Assembly: GCF_003991135.1 (NCBI RefSeq)
Contig: NZ_CP016379.1
Span: 2,914,001 to 2,978,000 of the forward strand
Direction of reading: 5' to 3'
DNA length: 64,000 bases
Origin: Anoxybacter fermentans
Lineage (GTDB): Bacteria > Bacillota > Halanaerobiia > DY22613
This document shows positions 55,073 through 64,000 of this stretch, one piece after another (position 1 is the first letter of the stretch; each line of letters begins with the position of its first letter). Made by a program: the position numbers and the translations under genes. Under the pieces are notes generated by a model that was not told the DNA's origin, ran no database searches, and saw only the letters and a list, made by a program, of their open reading frames with translations.

Positions 55073-56218
55073 TTAGACTTCTTTTGCAATCTCTTCTATT
55101 GCTTTTAATGTTTCTTCTACATCTTTTATATTGTTAAAATATCCAAAACTGACTCTTACTGTTCCCTGCTCAAAAGTCCCTATAGTTTGATGTGCCAGCG
55201 GTGAACAATGAAGACCACTTCTCACAGCAATATCAAAAACCTGATCCAAAATATATCCCACTTCTGAAGAACTCTCCTCCCCAATATTGAAAGAGACAAC
55301 AGGAGTCCGGATTTTTCCCAACTCAGGGCCATAGACCTTCACTTTGTCTATTGAAAGCAGGCCCTCCATAAATTTTTGAGTCAAATAATATTCATGCTCC
55401 CAAATCTGTTCTAAACCTTCCTTTTTAATAAAATCTAATCCTGCACCCAATCCAACAATCCCGACACTATTTAAAGTTCCACTTTCAAATTTATCCGGCC
55501 ATACTTCCGGTTGATATAATTCTTCAGATTTACTTCCTGTTCCACCTGCGAAAATTGGGTTAATTTTTATCCCCTTCCGAATATATAATCCCCCTGTTCC
55601 AGGAGGACCGTATAAAGATTTATGACCTGGAAATGCCATCATATCAATGGGCAGTTCCTGTAAATTAATTGGTAAAATTCCTGCTGTTTGAGCAGCATCT
55701 ATCATCACAAGAACTCCCTTTTCTTTTGCCAACTTTGCTATTTTTCCTATATCAAATATATGACCTGTAACATTAGAACCATGGGTCATTACTATTAATT
55801 TTGTATTTTCCTTAATTGCTTTTTTTAAAGAATCAAAATCCAGATCTCCTGACTCTGTGAGTCCAATAATGCTAAGTTCAATAATCCCATTTCTTTCTAA
55901 TTCTTTTAAAGGCCGTATTACTGAATTATGTTCCAGACAGGAAGTAATTACATGATCACCTTTTTCTACTACTCCTCTTATTCCCAAATTCAAAGAATGG
56001 GTAGCATTAGAAGTAAAAATAATTTCAGAGGAATCTTTTGCACCAAAAAATTCAGCTAGTTTTTCCCGTACCTCAAATATTTCTCTTCCAGCATATGCAG
56101 CCATTTTATGTCCTGCTCTTCCCGGATTTGCTCCATACTTGCGGAAAAATTGATCCATTTTTTGATAAACTTTTTCCGGCTTTGGCCATGATGTTGCAGC
56201 ATTATCTAAATAAATCAT
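55073..56218 (-). CDS. Cysteine desulfurase family protein
   Basis: About 381 residues, class V aminotransferase fold: MIYLDNAATSWPKPEKVY at the N-terminus, HNSVIRPLKEL, VMIDAAQTAGILP, the PLP lysine in MMAFPGHKSLYGPPGTGGLY near 205-224, and a catalytic-type Cys in VRSGLHCSPLAH. The SufS/CsdB-like family close to spo0J in Bacillota fits. It mobilises sulfur from cysteine; the acceptor is unknown. ATG 56218 after GAGGTG. Confidence 0.88.
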   Translation of the reverse strand: MIYLDNAATSWPKPEKVYQKMDQFFRKYGANPGRAGHKMAAYAGREIFEVREKLAEFFGAKDSSEIIFTSNATHSLNLGIRGVVEKGDHVITSCLEHNSVIRPLKELERNGIIELSIIGLTESGDLDFDSLKKAIKENTKLIVMTHGSNVTGHIFDIGKIAKLAKEKGVLVMIDAAQTAGILPINLQELPIDMMAFPGHKSLYGPPGTGGLYIRKGIKINPIFAGGTGSKSEELYQPEVWPDKFESGTLNSVGIVGLGAGLDFIKKEGLEQIWEHEYYLTQKFMEGLLSIDKVKVYGPELGKIRTPVVSFNIGEESSSEVGYILDQVFDIAVRSGLHCSPLAHQTIGTFEQGTVRVSFGYFNNIKDVEETLKAIEEIAKEV

Positions 56219-56246
56219 CTTTAACACCTCTGTTTAAATACTTTAT

Positions 56247-56262
56247 TGTTTCACATGAAACA
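56247..56262. promoter_or_regulatory. parS-like site (one mismatch)
   Basis: TGTTTCACATGAAACA, a palindrome differing from the parS consensus TGTTTCACGTGAAACA at one base, between parB and the desulfurase gene. Confidence 0.75.
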
Positions 56263-56268
56263 TTTTTA

Positions 56269-57135
56269 TTAACTTCTCTCAAGAATTTCAATCACCCGTC
56301 GTAATTCCTCTTCTGTCTTACATTCAATAGTTATAGCTTTACGATTCTTTGTCTCATCAATCCTAACATGAACTCCAAATTTATCTTTCAATCTATTCTC
56401 AATAGCTATTACTTCCGGATCTTTCTTTTTATCCTTTCTTTTTTCTCTTTCTTTATCCTTTTTATTTTTCAATGTTTTTATATATTCTTCAAGTTGCCGT
56501 ACAGTAAATCCTTGTTTAAGACAAATTTCACAGACTTTTAGCATCTCCTCTTCATTTGAAAGTCCAAGTAATGCTCTAGCATGTCCCATAGATAATGTTT
56601 CACGTGAAACATAATCTTGAATCTTCTTTGGAAGATTTAGAAGCCGTATGGTATTTGCAATGGCAGAACGACTTTTGCTTACTTTTTGTGAAACTTCTTC
56701 TTGTGTTAGTCCAAACTGTTCTATAAGTTGTTTATAAGCCATCGCTTCTTCAATTGGAGATAAATCTTCCCTCTGTAAATTTTCTATCAAAGCAATCTCC
56801 ATCATCTGCTTATCATCAATATCTTTTTCAATAGCAGGGATAGTTTTTAAATTGGCCATTTTAGTAGCTCGAAGACGTCTCTCGCCGGCAACTAATTGGT
56901 ATTTATTTCCAACCCTTCTAACACTAATTGGTTGAATAACACCGTGTTCTTTGATTGAATCACTTAGTTCTTTTAATAATTCCGGATCAAATTCTTTTCT
57001 GGGCTGATATGGATTTGGTTCAATATCAGCAACATTTATTTCAATCACATTTTGTTTAGATTCACTTGCATCTTTTTTCAGTTCATCATTGGGGAGTAAG
57101 GCGCCCAAACCTTTCCCCAATCTTTTTTTACTCAT
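56269..57135 (-). CDS. parB: Chromosome partitioning protein ParB (Spo0J)
   Basis: About 288 residues. The N-terminal ParA-stimulating tip KKRLGKGLGALLPN is followed by the CTP-binding core IEPNPYQPRKEFDPELL, GVIQPISVR and LVAGERRLRATKMA. The helix-turn-helix (LTQEEVSQKVSKSRSAIANTI) lies near 150-170, then a basic linker and dimerisation domain. It loads at parS and slides as a CTP clamp to organise the origin. The start overlaps the parA stop by 8 bases. Confidence 0.97.
   Translation of the reverse strand: MSKKRLGKGLGALLPNDELKKDASESKQNVIEINVADIEPNPYQPRKEFDPELLKELSDSIKEHGVIQPISVRRVGNKYQLVAGERRLRATKMANLKTIPAIEKDIDDKQMMEIALIENLQREDLSPIEEAMAYKQLIEQFGLTQEEVSQKVSKSRSAIANTIRLLNLPKKIQDYVSRETLSMGHARALLGLSNEEEMLKVCEICLKQGFTVRQLEEYIKTLKNKKDKEREKRKDKKKDPEVIAIENRLKDKFGVHVRIDETKNRKAITIECKTEEELRRVIEILERS
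56596..56611. promoter_or_regulatory. parS site inside parB
   Basis: TGTTTCACGTGAAACA, a perfect match to the consensus parS palindrome, within the parB coding sequence, as in Bacillus subtilis spo0J. Confidence 0.95.
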
Positions 57136-57889
57136 TAGCAATCACTTCCCTGGCTAAACTCATATAAGCCTTAGCACCTCTTGAAGTTGGATCATATACA
57201 CAGATTGGTTTACCAAAACTTGGAGCTTCACTCAATCTTACATTACGTGGGATAATAGTTTTATAAACGCGGTCCTGAAAATGGTTTTTTACTTCGTCAA
57301 TTACCTGTTGTGCCAAATTGGTCCGGGCATCATACATTGTCAAAACAATACCGTCAATCTCTAAAGTTGGGTTGAGATGTTTCTGAACAAGTTGTATTGT
57401 ACGCATTAATTGTCCCAATCCCTCTAGAGCATAATACTCACATTGAATAGGTACAAGAACAACATCAGCAGCGGTTAAAGCATTTAAAGTCAAAAGACCC
57501 AAAGACGGAGGACAGTCAATCAAAATATAATCATACTTATCTTTAATCAATCCCAAACAATTTTTTAATCTAGATTCACGGGAGAAAACAGAAACTAACT
57601 CAATTTCAGCTCCAGCCAAATCTATAGTAGCAGGTATCAAATTTAAATTCTCTATTTCAGTTTTGATAATTACATTTTCAATATCCTCATCTTCTACTAA
57701 TAAATTATATATACAACGATCTAAAGAGGATTTATTAACTCCTACACCGCTAGTGGCATTACCCTGAGGATCAATATCAATTAAGAGAACTTTATGGTTT
57801 AGTTGAGCAAGACATGCCCCTAAATTAACGGCAGTAGTACTTTTCCCTACTCCCCCCTTCTGATTAACAATCGCAATGGTCTTTCCCAA
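57128..57889 (-). CDS. parA: Chromosome partitioning ATPase ParA (Soj)
   Basis: A 253-residue deviant Walker ATPase: KGGVGKSTTAVNLGACLA at residues 11-28, DIDPQGNATSGVG near 38-50, and YILIDCPPSLGLLTLNAL near 116-133. It cycles on DNA with ATP and works with ParB in origin segregation and DnaA control. TTG start with a GGGGTGA site. It lies 13 bases after noc and overlaps parB. Confidence 0.97.
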   Translation of the reverse strand: MGKTIAIVNQKGGVGKSTTAVNLGACLAQLNHKVLLIDIDPQGNATSGVGVNKSSLDRCIYNLLVEDEDIENVIIKTEIENLNLIPATIDLAGAEIELVSVFSRESRLKNCLGLIKDKYDYILIDCPPSLGLLTLNALTAADVVLVPIQCEYYALEGLGQLMRTIQLVQKHLNPTLEIDGIVLTMYDARTNLAQQVIDEVKNHFQDRVYKTIIPRNVRLSEAPSFGKPICVYDPTSRGAKAYMSLAREVIANE

Positions 57890-57902
57890 ATTAAATCACC
57901 CC

Positions 57903-58703
57903 TTATTCCTGGTTTTTTGGTAACCTAATTTTAAATTCGATATATTCATCATTCTCAATTTCCTCGACCTGTACATTCAATCCTCCCTGTCTCAACTGCT
58001 TAACCGTTGCCCATAAAGTATTAGTATAAAGACGTAAATCTTTAAAAACTCTGATAACTGTCTTTTTTTTGTCATCTTTCTCTTTCTTACTTATTTTTTC
58101 GACAAGAAGATCAGTATCACGAACATTTAATTCCTTTTCTATTATCTCTTTTAAAACCATTCTCTGATCTTCTTCACTTTCCAATTTTAGCAATGATCGG
58201 GCATGTCGCTCAGTTAAATTATGTTCAATTAATAATTTTTGAATATCCTCAGGTAATTTTAGTAATCTTAGTTTATTTGCAATTGTAGATTGACTTTTAC
58301 CGACTTTTTTTGCTAATTCCTGTTGAGTCATTCCAAATTTTTTTATTAACTGAGCATATCCCTTAGCTTCTTCTATAAAATCCAGATCTTTTCTCTGTAG
58401 GTTTTCAACCAGAGCAATAGCTGCTGTTTCCTCTTCAGAAAAATCTTTTATAATTACAGGAACCTGCTCTAAACCTATCTTTTTACAGGCACGTAATCTT
58501 CGCTCACCAACAATTAACTCATATCCATCGTTCACCTTACGTACCGTTAAAGGCTGAATAACCCCATGTTCTTTAATGGATTGAGCAAGTTCTTCTAGAT
58601 CACTCTCATTAAATACGGTTCTAGGCTGATATGGGTTAGGATAAATCTTAGAAATATCTACATATTTAATACGCTCTTCCTTCTTCAAAAATGGAGATAA
58701 CAT
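57903..58703 (-). CDS. noc: Nucleoid occlusion protein Noc
   Basis: A 266-residue ParB paralogue directly upstream of soj, the Noc position. It has IYPNPYQPRTVFNESDLEEL, GVIQPLTVR, IVGERRLRACKKIGLEQVP and an HTH (MTQQELAKKVGKSQSTIANKL). The N-terminal MLSPFLKKEERIKYV resembles the amphipathic membrane-binding helix of Noc. It blocks division over the nucleoid by binding NBS sites; two NBS-like palindromes lie 1.2-3.5 kb away. Confidence 0.9.
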   Translation of the reverse strand: MLSPFLKKEERIKYVDISKIYPNPYQPRTVFNESDLEELAQSIKEHGVIQPLTVRKVNDGYELIVGERRLRACKKIGLEQVPVIIKDFSEEETAAIALVENLQRKDLDFIEEAKGYAQLIKKFGMTQQELAKKVGKSQSTIANKLRLLKLPEDIQKLLIEHNLTERHARSLLKLESEEDQRMVLKEIIEKELNVRDTDLLVEKISKKEKDDKKKTVIRVFKDLRLYTNTLWATVKQLRQGGLNVQVEEIENDEYIEFKIRLPKNQE

Positions 58704-58811
58704 CTGACAGGTTAACCCCCTTCTTTTTCTTCAACTAAATAATTTCGTCAAAGTTTATCCAGTTCCTTCTTACATTAAAATGGAATTTTTAAAACCAAAA
58801 AATTAATTGTT

Positions 58812-59031
58812 GATTTTACTGTAAAAAGCTAATTTTTCGCTCCTTGAGAATTTTTTCAAACCATCTAAAGCTCGATTTCCGACGAAATAAGGCTACCTAA
58901 TCAAAGGGCCCTCCTGATCCTTGATTAGCTCATCACCTCCTGTGATGAGACCTTATTTCGTCGGAAATCTCCTAAAATGGTTTAGCGAAAAATTTTTATG
59001 TTACTCAAAATTAACTTTTTGCAGTATAATC
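58812..59031. repeat. PIR-12
   Basis: A full 220-bp copy in PIR-1 orientation with CTCCT in both loops and the CCGACGAAATAAGG / CCTTATTTCGTCGG stem. Confidence 0.9.
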
Positions 59032-59113
59032 ATTTAATCATTTCTTTATAACACAAAAATAACTTATGTAAGTAATGCATCTTAAATTTTAAGAGATATA
59101 AATAAAATTTAAA

Positions 59114-59156
59114 GGGCATATATGGCTCTATCAATTATTACTTGCCATATATACCC
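59114..59156 (-). terminator. Terminator-like hairpin after rsmG
   Basis: GGGCATATATGGC pairs with GCCATATATACCC (one mismatch); on the minus strand TTTAAATTTT follows. It closes the mnmE-mnmG-rsmG operon. Confidence 0.65.
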
Positions 59157-59200
59157 TCATTAATAATGATCATCTACAATTAACATTCTCTATAATTTTT

Positions 59201-59926
59201 TTAAAGAGGGTTTTTTTTCGGTTTTCCTGGACGCCTGGGGTATTTACCAGGAGTAGGATTTACTTTTTTAATAAAAACAAGAGTTCTCGAATCATTTATC
59301 AAAGGTAAATCAAAACACTCAACACCAACAATCTCTCCACCTAATAGTTTTATAGCTCTTTTTGCCTGGTTTAACTCATCTTCGAGATCTGGCCCTTTTA
59401 AAGCAACAAACATTCCTCCTACTTTTACTAATGGTAAACAATATTCTACCAATATATTCATTTCTGCTACAGCTCTTGAAAAAACATTTGTAAATTTCTC
59501 CCTAAATTTTGGATCTTGCCCCATTTCTTCAGCACGCCCATGATAAACAGAAATATCTTTTAGTCCCAATTCTTTTATCACTAGTTCAAGATATTTGATT
59601 CGTTTTTTTAATGAATCTGCTAAAAGAACAGATATTTTTGGTCGTATAATTTTTAAAGGTACCCCAGGAAACCCTCCACCGGTACCCAGATCCAGTACAG
59701 AACTTAAATCAAGTTCATATTTTTCTGCATAAGCTAAAGGAGTAACAGAATCGATAAAATGTTTAGTAATAACTTCATAAGGCTCTGTAATTGCAGTTAA
59801 ATTAATTTTTTCATTCCAATCTAACATTAAATCCATAAACTTCTCAAAAAGATCTATTTGTTCTGGTTTAATTATCAACCCCAACTCTTCAAGCCCTGAA
59901 GTTAAAATATCTCTAGTACTGATCAT
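59201..59926 (-). CDS. rsmG: 16S rRNA (guanine-527-N7) methyltransferase
   Basis: A 241-residue SAM methyltransferase modifying G527 of 16S rRNA. Features: WNEKINLTAITEPYEVITKHFIDS near 37-60, SAM loop DLGTGGGFPGVPLKI near 79, SRAVAEMNILVEYCLPLVKVGG near 150. Normal length, with a basic proline-rich tail (RRPGKPKKN). It is the third gene of mnmE-mnmG-rsmG, 26 bases after mnmG. Confidence 0.96.
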   Translation of the reverse strand: MISTRDILTSGLEELGLIIKPEQIDLFEKFMDLMLDWNEKINLTAITEPYEVITKHFIDSVTPLAYAEKYELDLSSVLDLGTGGGFPGVPLKIIRPKISVLLADSLKKRIKYLELVIKELGLKDISVYHGRAEEMGQDPKFREKFTNVFSRAVAEMNILVEYCLPLVKVGGMFVALKGPDLEDELNQAKRAIKLLGGEIVGVECFDLPLINDSRTLVFIKKVNPTPGKYPRRPGKPKKNPL

Positions 59927-59939
59927 CTAATATCACCTT

Positions 59940-59953
59940 ATTTCCCAGGAAAT
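59940..59953. promoter_or_regulatory. Noc-binding-site-like palindrome
   Basis: ATTTCCCAGGAAAT differs from the NBS consensus ATTTCCCGGGAAAT at one base. It lies at the mnmG stop, near noc. Confidence 0.6.
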
Positions 59954-61845
59954 TATTTTTTATTTTCTTTTTCCATCTTCTCTAGATAAATCATTAAAAC
60001 AGAAATATCTGCAGGTGAAACCCCAGAAATTCGGGAAGCCTGTCCCAAAGAACGTGGTCTAATCCGATCAAGTTTTTCCCTTGCTTCTTTTCTAAGATGC
60101 TTCATATTTAAATAATCCAGGTCCTCAGGCAAAATTTTTTCTTCCATCTTTTTGAAAGCTTTAATCTGTTTCATCTGTCGATCAATATATCCTTGATATT
60201 TAATCTCAATCTCTAGTTGTTCTTTAACTTCTTCCGGTAATTCGGGTAAATCCGGGTCTAACCTTTTCAAATCATCAAATTTTAGCTCAGGGCGGCGAAA
60301 AATTTCAGCCAAAGTAACCGGCTTCTGTAGTTCCCCACTTCCCATTTCTTTTAGGATTTCTCTAACTTCATTTGTTGGATTGATCCTGGTACAATTTAAA
60401 TAATTCCACCCTTCCTCAATCTTACTTTTTTTGCTTTGAAACTTTTTAAAATCTTCATCCTTTAATAAACCAATTTTATGACCAATTTCTGATAGTCTTA
60501 AATCAGCATTATCCTGTCTTAAAATCAATCTATATTCTGCACGTGAAGTTAACATACGATATGGCTCATTGGTTCCCCTGGTTACAAGATCATCTATCAA
60601 TACTCCTATATATGCTTGTGAACGTTGTAAAATTAGAGGATCCTCTCCACGAATAGCCAAAGCAGCATTTATTCCTGCTATTAACCCCTGCCCGGCAGCC
60701 TCTTCATATCCAGAAGTACCGTTTATCTGACCAGCTGTATAAAGTCCTTTGATTGCTTTAGTTTCCAGACTTAATTTCAACTGAGTAGGATCAATACAAT
60801 CATATTCTATAGCATAACCAGGACGCATTATTTCAACATTCTCCATACCAGGAATAGTCCTAAGATAAGCTAGCTGAACATCATATGGTAAACTGGTTGA
60901 TAAACCAGCAACATAATATTCATTAGTACTTAAACCTTCCGGTTCTAAAAAGACCTGATGTCTTTCTTTATCGGGAAAACGCATTACTTTATCCTCAATA
61001 GATGGACAATATCTTGGTCCAACCCCTTCTATTTCACCACTAAAAAGTGGAGCCCTGTGAATATTTGAATAAATCACCTCATGTGTCTTAGAATTTGTAT
61101 AAGTCAGCCAACATGGTACTTGTTTATAATTTCGTTTAGGTGAATAAAAAGAGAACTTTAAATTTGGATCACCTTCCTGGATCTCCATTTTGTCAAAATC
61201 TAGAGTTGAACCATCCACTCTTGGAGGAGTCCCTGTTTTAAATCTTCTTAATGTAATACCGTGCTCCATTAAAGAACGTGATAGCTCATTTGCAGGATAT
61301 TGGAGATTTGGCCCAGATGAAAAAGTAGCCTCTCCAATAATAATTTTCCCTTTTAAAAATGTACCAGCGGTCAAAATTACCTTATTTCCTGGGAAATAAA
61401 CTCCAGTCTTTGTTATAACTCCTCTTACTTCTCCATTTTCAATAACCAGATCTTCAACTATCGCCTGTTTTAAATCCAAATTTGGAGTTCTTTCCAAAAC
61501 CTGTTTCATACGGATATGATATTGTCTTTTATCAGCCTGGGCCCTGAGTGCATGGACAGCTGGACCTTTTCTTGTATTTAACATCCTTATCTGAATTGCA
61601 GTAGCATCAATATTTCTACCCATCTCACCTCCCAAAGCATCTATCTCACGAACAATATGAGCTTTGGCAGGCCCTCCAATCGATGGGTTACATGGCATAA
61701 ATGCAACATGGTCAAGACTGATGGTTAAAACAAGAGTCTTCATCCCCATTCGAGCAGCAGCCAGACCTGCTTCACATCCGGCATGTCCGGCTCCAATGAC
61801 AATTACATCATATCTAGTTGGATATGTATAGACATCTTTCTTCAA
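59953..61845 (-). CDS. mnmG: tRNA uridine 5-carboxymethylaminomethyl modification enzyme MnmG
   Basis: About 630 residues. FAD-binding [23 protein letters not shown] at the N-terminus (split over 23 residues), [30 protein letters not shown] near 215 and [16 protein letters not shown] near 370 are all present. With MnmE it modifies wobble U34 of tRNAs. The start is uncertain: I favour TTG 61845 after GGAAAGG; the frame stays open to 61884 but without a good ribosome site. It contains one NBS-like palindrome. Confidence 0.95.
   Translation of the reverse strand: MKKDVYTYPTRYDVIVIGAGHAGCEAGLAAARMGMKTLVLTISLDHVAFMPCNPSIGGPAKAHIVREIDALGGEMGRNIDATAIQIRMLNTRKGPAVHALRAQADKRQYHIRMKQVLERTPNLDLKQAIVEDLVIENGEVRGVITKTGVYFPGNKVILTAGTFLKGKIIIGEATFSSGPNLQYPANELSRSLMEHGITLRRFKTGTPPRVDGSTLDFDKMEIQEGDPNLKFSFYSPKRNYKQVPCWLTYTNSKTHEVIYSNIHRAPLFSGEIEGVGPRYCPSIEDKVMRFPDKERHQVFLEPEGLSTNEYYVAGLSTSLPYDVQLAYLRTIPGMENVEIMRPGYAIEYDCIDPTQLKLSLETKAIKGLYTAGQINGTSGYEEAAGQGLIAGINAALAIRGEDPLILQRSQAYIGVLIDDLVTRGTNEPYRMLTSRAEYRLILRQDNADLRLSEIGHKIGLLKDEDFKKFQSKKSKIEEGWNYLNCTRINPTNEVREILKEMGSGELQKPVTLAEIFRRPELKFDDLKRLDPDLPELPEEVKEQLEIEIKYQGYIDRQMKQIKAFKKMEEKILPEDLDYLNMKHLRKEAREKLDRIRPRSLGQASRISGVSPADISVLMIYLEKMEKENKK
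61384..61397. promoter_or_regulatory. Second Noc-binding-site-like palindrome
   Basis: ATTTCCTGGGAAAT within mnmG, the reverse complement of the site at 59940-59953, again one base from the NBS consensus. Confidence 0.6.
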
Positions 61846-61905
61846 TTTCGGACATCCTTTCCCCAATAAATTCATTAAAATCAAGATATTAAGACAAAAT
61901 ATACT

Positions 61906-63285
61906 CTATTTACCCAGGCAAAATTCAGCAAAGATTTGATCAATTATATCTTCAGTAAGAGTTTCACCGGTAATTTTACCTAAATGTTCTACTCCAGCTT
62001 TTAAATCTATAGTCACAAAATCATGTGGCATATTAGCTTTAAAACTTTCTTTTGCTTTATTTAAACTCTGTAAAGCATCTTCTAAAGCCCGTTGGTGTCT
62101 AAGATTTGTAACAATCGTTTCATCTGTAGAAACCACTTCACCTTGAAAAACTAATTCCAAAATTGCATCCCTTAACTCATCCAGACCTTCTTCTTCAACC
62201 ATAGAAGTTCGGACAATCTTCTGGTCAGGAAATATCTTTTGTAATTGAAATTGATCAATTTTAGCATCCAGATCTGTCTTATTAACTACTACAATTGTCT
62301 TTTTATTACGGATCATTTCGATAATTTTAAAATCTTCATCAGTTAATTCCTGGCTTACATCCAGAACCAGTAATACCAGATCTGCTTTATTTAAAAGCTC
62401 TTTACTCCGTTCTACTCCAAGACGTTCAACTAAATCCTCTGTATCCCTGATTCCAGCAGTATCTATCAGTTTTAACGGAACTCCTTGAAGATTTATCATC
62501 TCTTCAATTACATCCCGGGTTGTACCTGGAATATCAGTTACGATGGCCCTTTGTTCCCTTAATAATGCATTTAAAAGACTTGATTTACCCACATTTGGTC
62601 GTCCGACTATAATTGTCCGTACTCCCTCTCTGTAAATTTTTCCAGTCTGACTTGTCTTTAAAAGTTTTTCTACTTCTGATATAACTTCAGAAATTATTTT
62701 TCCTATCTCTCCTTCTGAAAAACCCTCAATTTCATCTTCAGGGAAATCCAATGCAGCTTCCAGATGAGCCAGAACTCGAATCAATTTTTGCCTAAGATTG
62801 CTGATTTTTCTTGAAAGTCCACCCTCCAACTGCTGCACAGCAATTTCCATTCCTTTTTCCGTTCTTGAAGTTATAATTTGAATAATAGCTTCTGCCTGGG
62901 CCAGATCAATTCGGCCATTTAAAAAAGCTCTTTTGGTAAATTCCCCAGGTTCAGCAAGTCTAGCACCAGCATCCAAAATCGAATTCAAAATCCTTCTTAA
63001 AGGTACAATTCCACCATGACAACCGACTTCCACCACATCTTCTGTTGTAAAAGAATGTGGGGAACGCATTAAAAGACATATTACTTCATCAATTTTTTTT
63101 CCACTCTTAAAATCTATAATATATCCATATCTGGCCTGATAAGTATCTGTATCTTTTAGCCTCTTTTTACCACGAAAAATCCGATCTACAATATCAACTG
63201 CCTGATCTCCACTAACCCTTATTATACCAAGTCCTGCTTCACCAATAGGGGTGGAAATAGCAGCTATAGTATCATGCACATACAA
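61906..63285 (-). CDS. mnmE: tRNA modification GTPase MnmE
   Basis: A 459-residue GTPase. N-terminal folate-binding domain (TIAAISTPIGEAGLGIIRVSG), helical domain, G domain with GRPNVGKSSLLNALL, DIPGTTRDV, DTAGIRDTED and NKTD, and the C-terminal FCLGK whose Cys is conserved. It forms the MnmEG complex. TTG start at 63285 with GGAGGAGAAG upstream. Confidence 0.97.
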   Translation of the reverse strand: MYVHDTIAAISTPIGEAGLGIIRVSGDQAVDIVDRIFRGKKRLKDTDTYQARYGYIIDFKSGKKIDEVICLLMRSPHSFTTEDVVEVGCHGGIVPLRRILNSILDAGARLAEPGEFTKRAFLNGRIDLAQAEAIIQIITSRTEKGMEIAVQQLEGGLSRKISNLRQKLIRVLAHLEAALDFPEDEIEGFSEGEIGKIISEVISEVEKLLKTSQTGKIYREGVRTIIVGRPNVGKSSLLNALLREQRAIVTDIPGTTRDVIEEMINLQGVPLKLIDTAGIRDTEDLVERLGVERSKELLNKADLVLLVLDVSQELTDEDFKIIEMIRNKKTIVVVNKTDLDAKIDQFQLQKIFPDQKIVRTSMVEEEGLDELRDAILELVFQGEVVSTDETIVTNLRHQRALEDALQSLNKAKESFKANMPHDFVTIDLKAGVEHLGKITGETLTEDIIDQIFAEFCLGK

Positions 63286-63335
63286 TTTTCTTCTCCTCCT
63301 CTAAAGATAAGATAACCATAGAAAAAACGATTTAT

Positions 63336-63559
63336 GATTTTACTGCAAAAAGCTAATTTTTCACTTCAAAAAAAAATTTTTCGAACCATACTAAATTTCG
63401 ATTTCAGTCGAAATAAGGCACACTAATCAATGGGTTATCCTGACCCTTGATTAGCTCATCACATCCTGTGATGAGGACTTATTTCGACTGAAATCTCATT
63501 AAGATGGTTTAACGAAAAATTTCTATGGCACTCAAAATTAGCTTTTTGCAGTTTAATCA
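63336..63559. repeat. PIR-13
   Basis: A 224-bp full copy in PIR-1 orientation, ATCCT subfamily, with small insertions in the left arm. Confidence 0.9.
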
Positions 63560-63597
63560 TTTATAAACTATATAAAGTCTCAATTTTAATGTATTGA

Positions 63598-63625
63598 AAC
63601 CCAGTAGAAATAATCCTACTGGGTT
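63598..63625 (-). terminator. Hairpin after jag
   Basis: AACCCAGTAG pairs with CTACTGGGTT. The minus-strand tail TTTCAATAC is only weakly T-rich. Confidence 0.65.
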
Positions 63626-63641
63626 CTCATCGTTGAATTAT

Positions 63642-64000
63642 TTAATTGGCCACAATAATTACTTTACGATAAGGCTCACGTCCTTCACTATATGTCTTGA
63701 TACCTTCTTCATCCTGTAGAGCGAGATGAATTATTCTACGTTCATGTGGTGGCATTGGTTCTAAAACAACTTTTCTGCCAGTTGTTTTAGCTTTTTGTGC
63801 CAATCTTTTAGCTAATTGGCATAATGTCTTCTTTCTTCTTTCTCTATAACCTTCAGCATCAAGAATTACTCTTACATAGTTATCACCAATCCCACGATTA
63901 GCAACAAGTGTAGTCAAATATTGAAGAGAATCAAGTGTATTACCCCGGTGTCCAATCAAAAGTCCTAAATTTTCTCCAACCAGATTTAAAGTAATTTGTT
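63642..64000 (-). CDS. jag: Jag (SpoIIIJ-associated) RNA-binding protein, partial
   Basis: The last ~118 codons of Jag; the frame is open to the window edge (ITLNLVGENLGLLIGHRG). The KH motif GLLIGHRGNTLDSLQYL and the R3H-type LEPMPPHERRIIHLALQ are clear. It is the normal neighbour of mnmE, with yidC/spoIIIJ, rnpA and rpmH expected beyond the edge. The missing part includes the Jag-N domain. Confidence 0.93.
   Translation of the reverse strand, partial: QITLNLVGENLGLLIGHRGNTLDSLQYLTTLVANRGIGDNYVRVILDAEGYRERRKKTLCQLAKRLAQKAKTTGRKVVLEPMPPHERRIIHLALQDEEGIKTYSEGREPYRKVIIVAN

Overview
The window is 64 kb of a low-GC, probably anaerobic and endospore-forming Bacillota chromosome. Evidence is the gene order next to the replication origin (jag, mnmE, mnmG, rsmG, noc, soj, spo0J), a YyaC-type spore protein, a DnaD/DnaI/DnaB primosome, LonC, KtrA/TrkA and strong AAGGAGG ribosome sites. 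The genus cannot be fixed from the sequence; a Halanaerobiales- or Anoxybacter-like anaerobe is a guess. oriC itself is not in the window and should lie beyond the right edge. Most genes are on the minus strand.

Layout. 0.2-5 kb: transporter, glycerophosphodiesterase, M29-like peptidase, patatin. 5.3-11.9 kb: purine genes in two operons (purD-purE and purB-purA), each with a sigma-A promoter and a PurR-type operator of identical geometry, then a 6S-like structured RNA and a chorismate mutase-DAHP synthase. 11.9-23.4 kb: an AT-rich accessory island with dead transposases and a RiPP cluster: a 40-residue precursor, exporter, SPASM radical SAM enzyme, B12 radical SAM enzyme, two U32-like proteins and an M50 protease. 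23.6-27.4 kb: plus-strand helicase-loading operon. 27.7-34.3 kb: membrane propeller-like protein, group II intron relic, lonC, rplI, DUF2232, MazG-like, rpsR-ssb-rpsF. 34.6-37.3 kb: ABC exporter and transposase relics. 37.3-41.1 kb: ychF, DUF951, mscS, TPR, DUF2284. 41.1-45.1 kb: an intact IS1182-type element beside a three-gene operon (SPASM radical SAM, three-helix membrane protein, membrane-tethered dCTP-deaminase-fold protein). 45.5-56.2 kb: housekeeping and envelope genes. 56.2-64 kb: chromosome segregation and tRNA-modification genes near the origin, with parS sites and Noc-box-like sites.

The most striking pattern is a family of about 220-bp almost fully palindromic intergenic elements, called PIR here: 13 near-complete copies, a truncated copy and a solo end. 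Each is a long stem capped by two small hairpins. Stem bases covary between copies, and one copy keeps the two-hairpin cap with unrelated sequence. In one subfamily both loops are CTCCT (AGGAG on the other strand), the anti-Shine-Dalgarno core. The elements mostly lie just past gene 3' ends and complete copies are absent from 10.6-34.4 kb.

The best candidates for undescribed systems are the RiPP cluster, the radical SAM/membrane/dCTP-deaminase-fold operon and the PIR family. All functions are inferred from motifs read by eye; no database search was possible.
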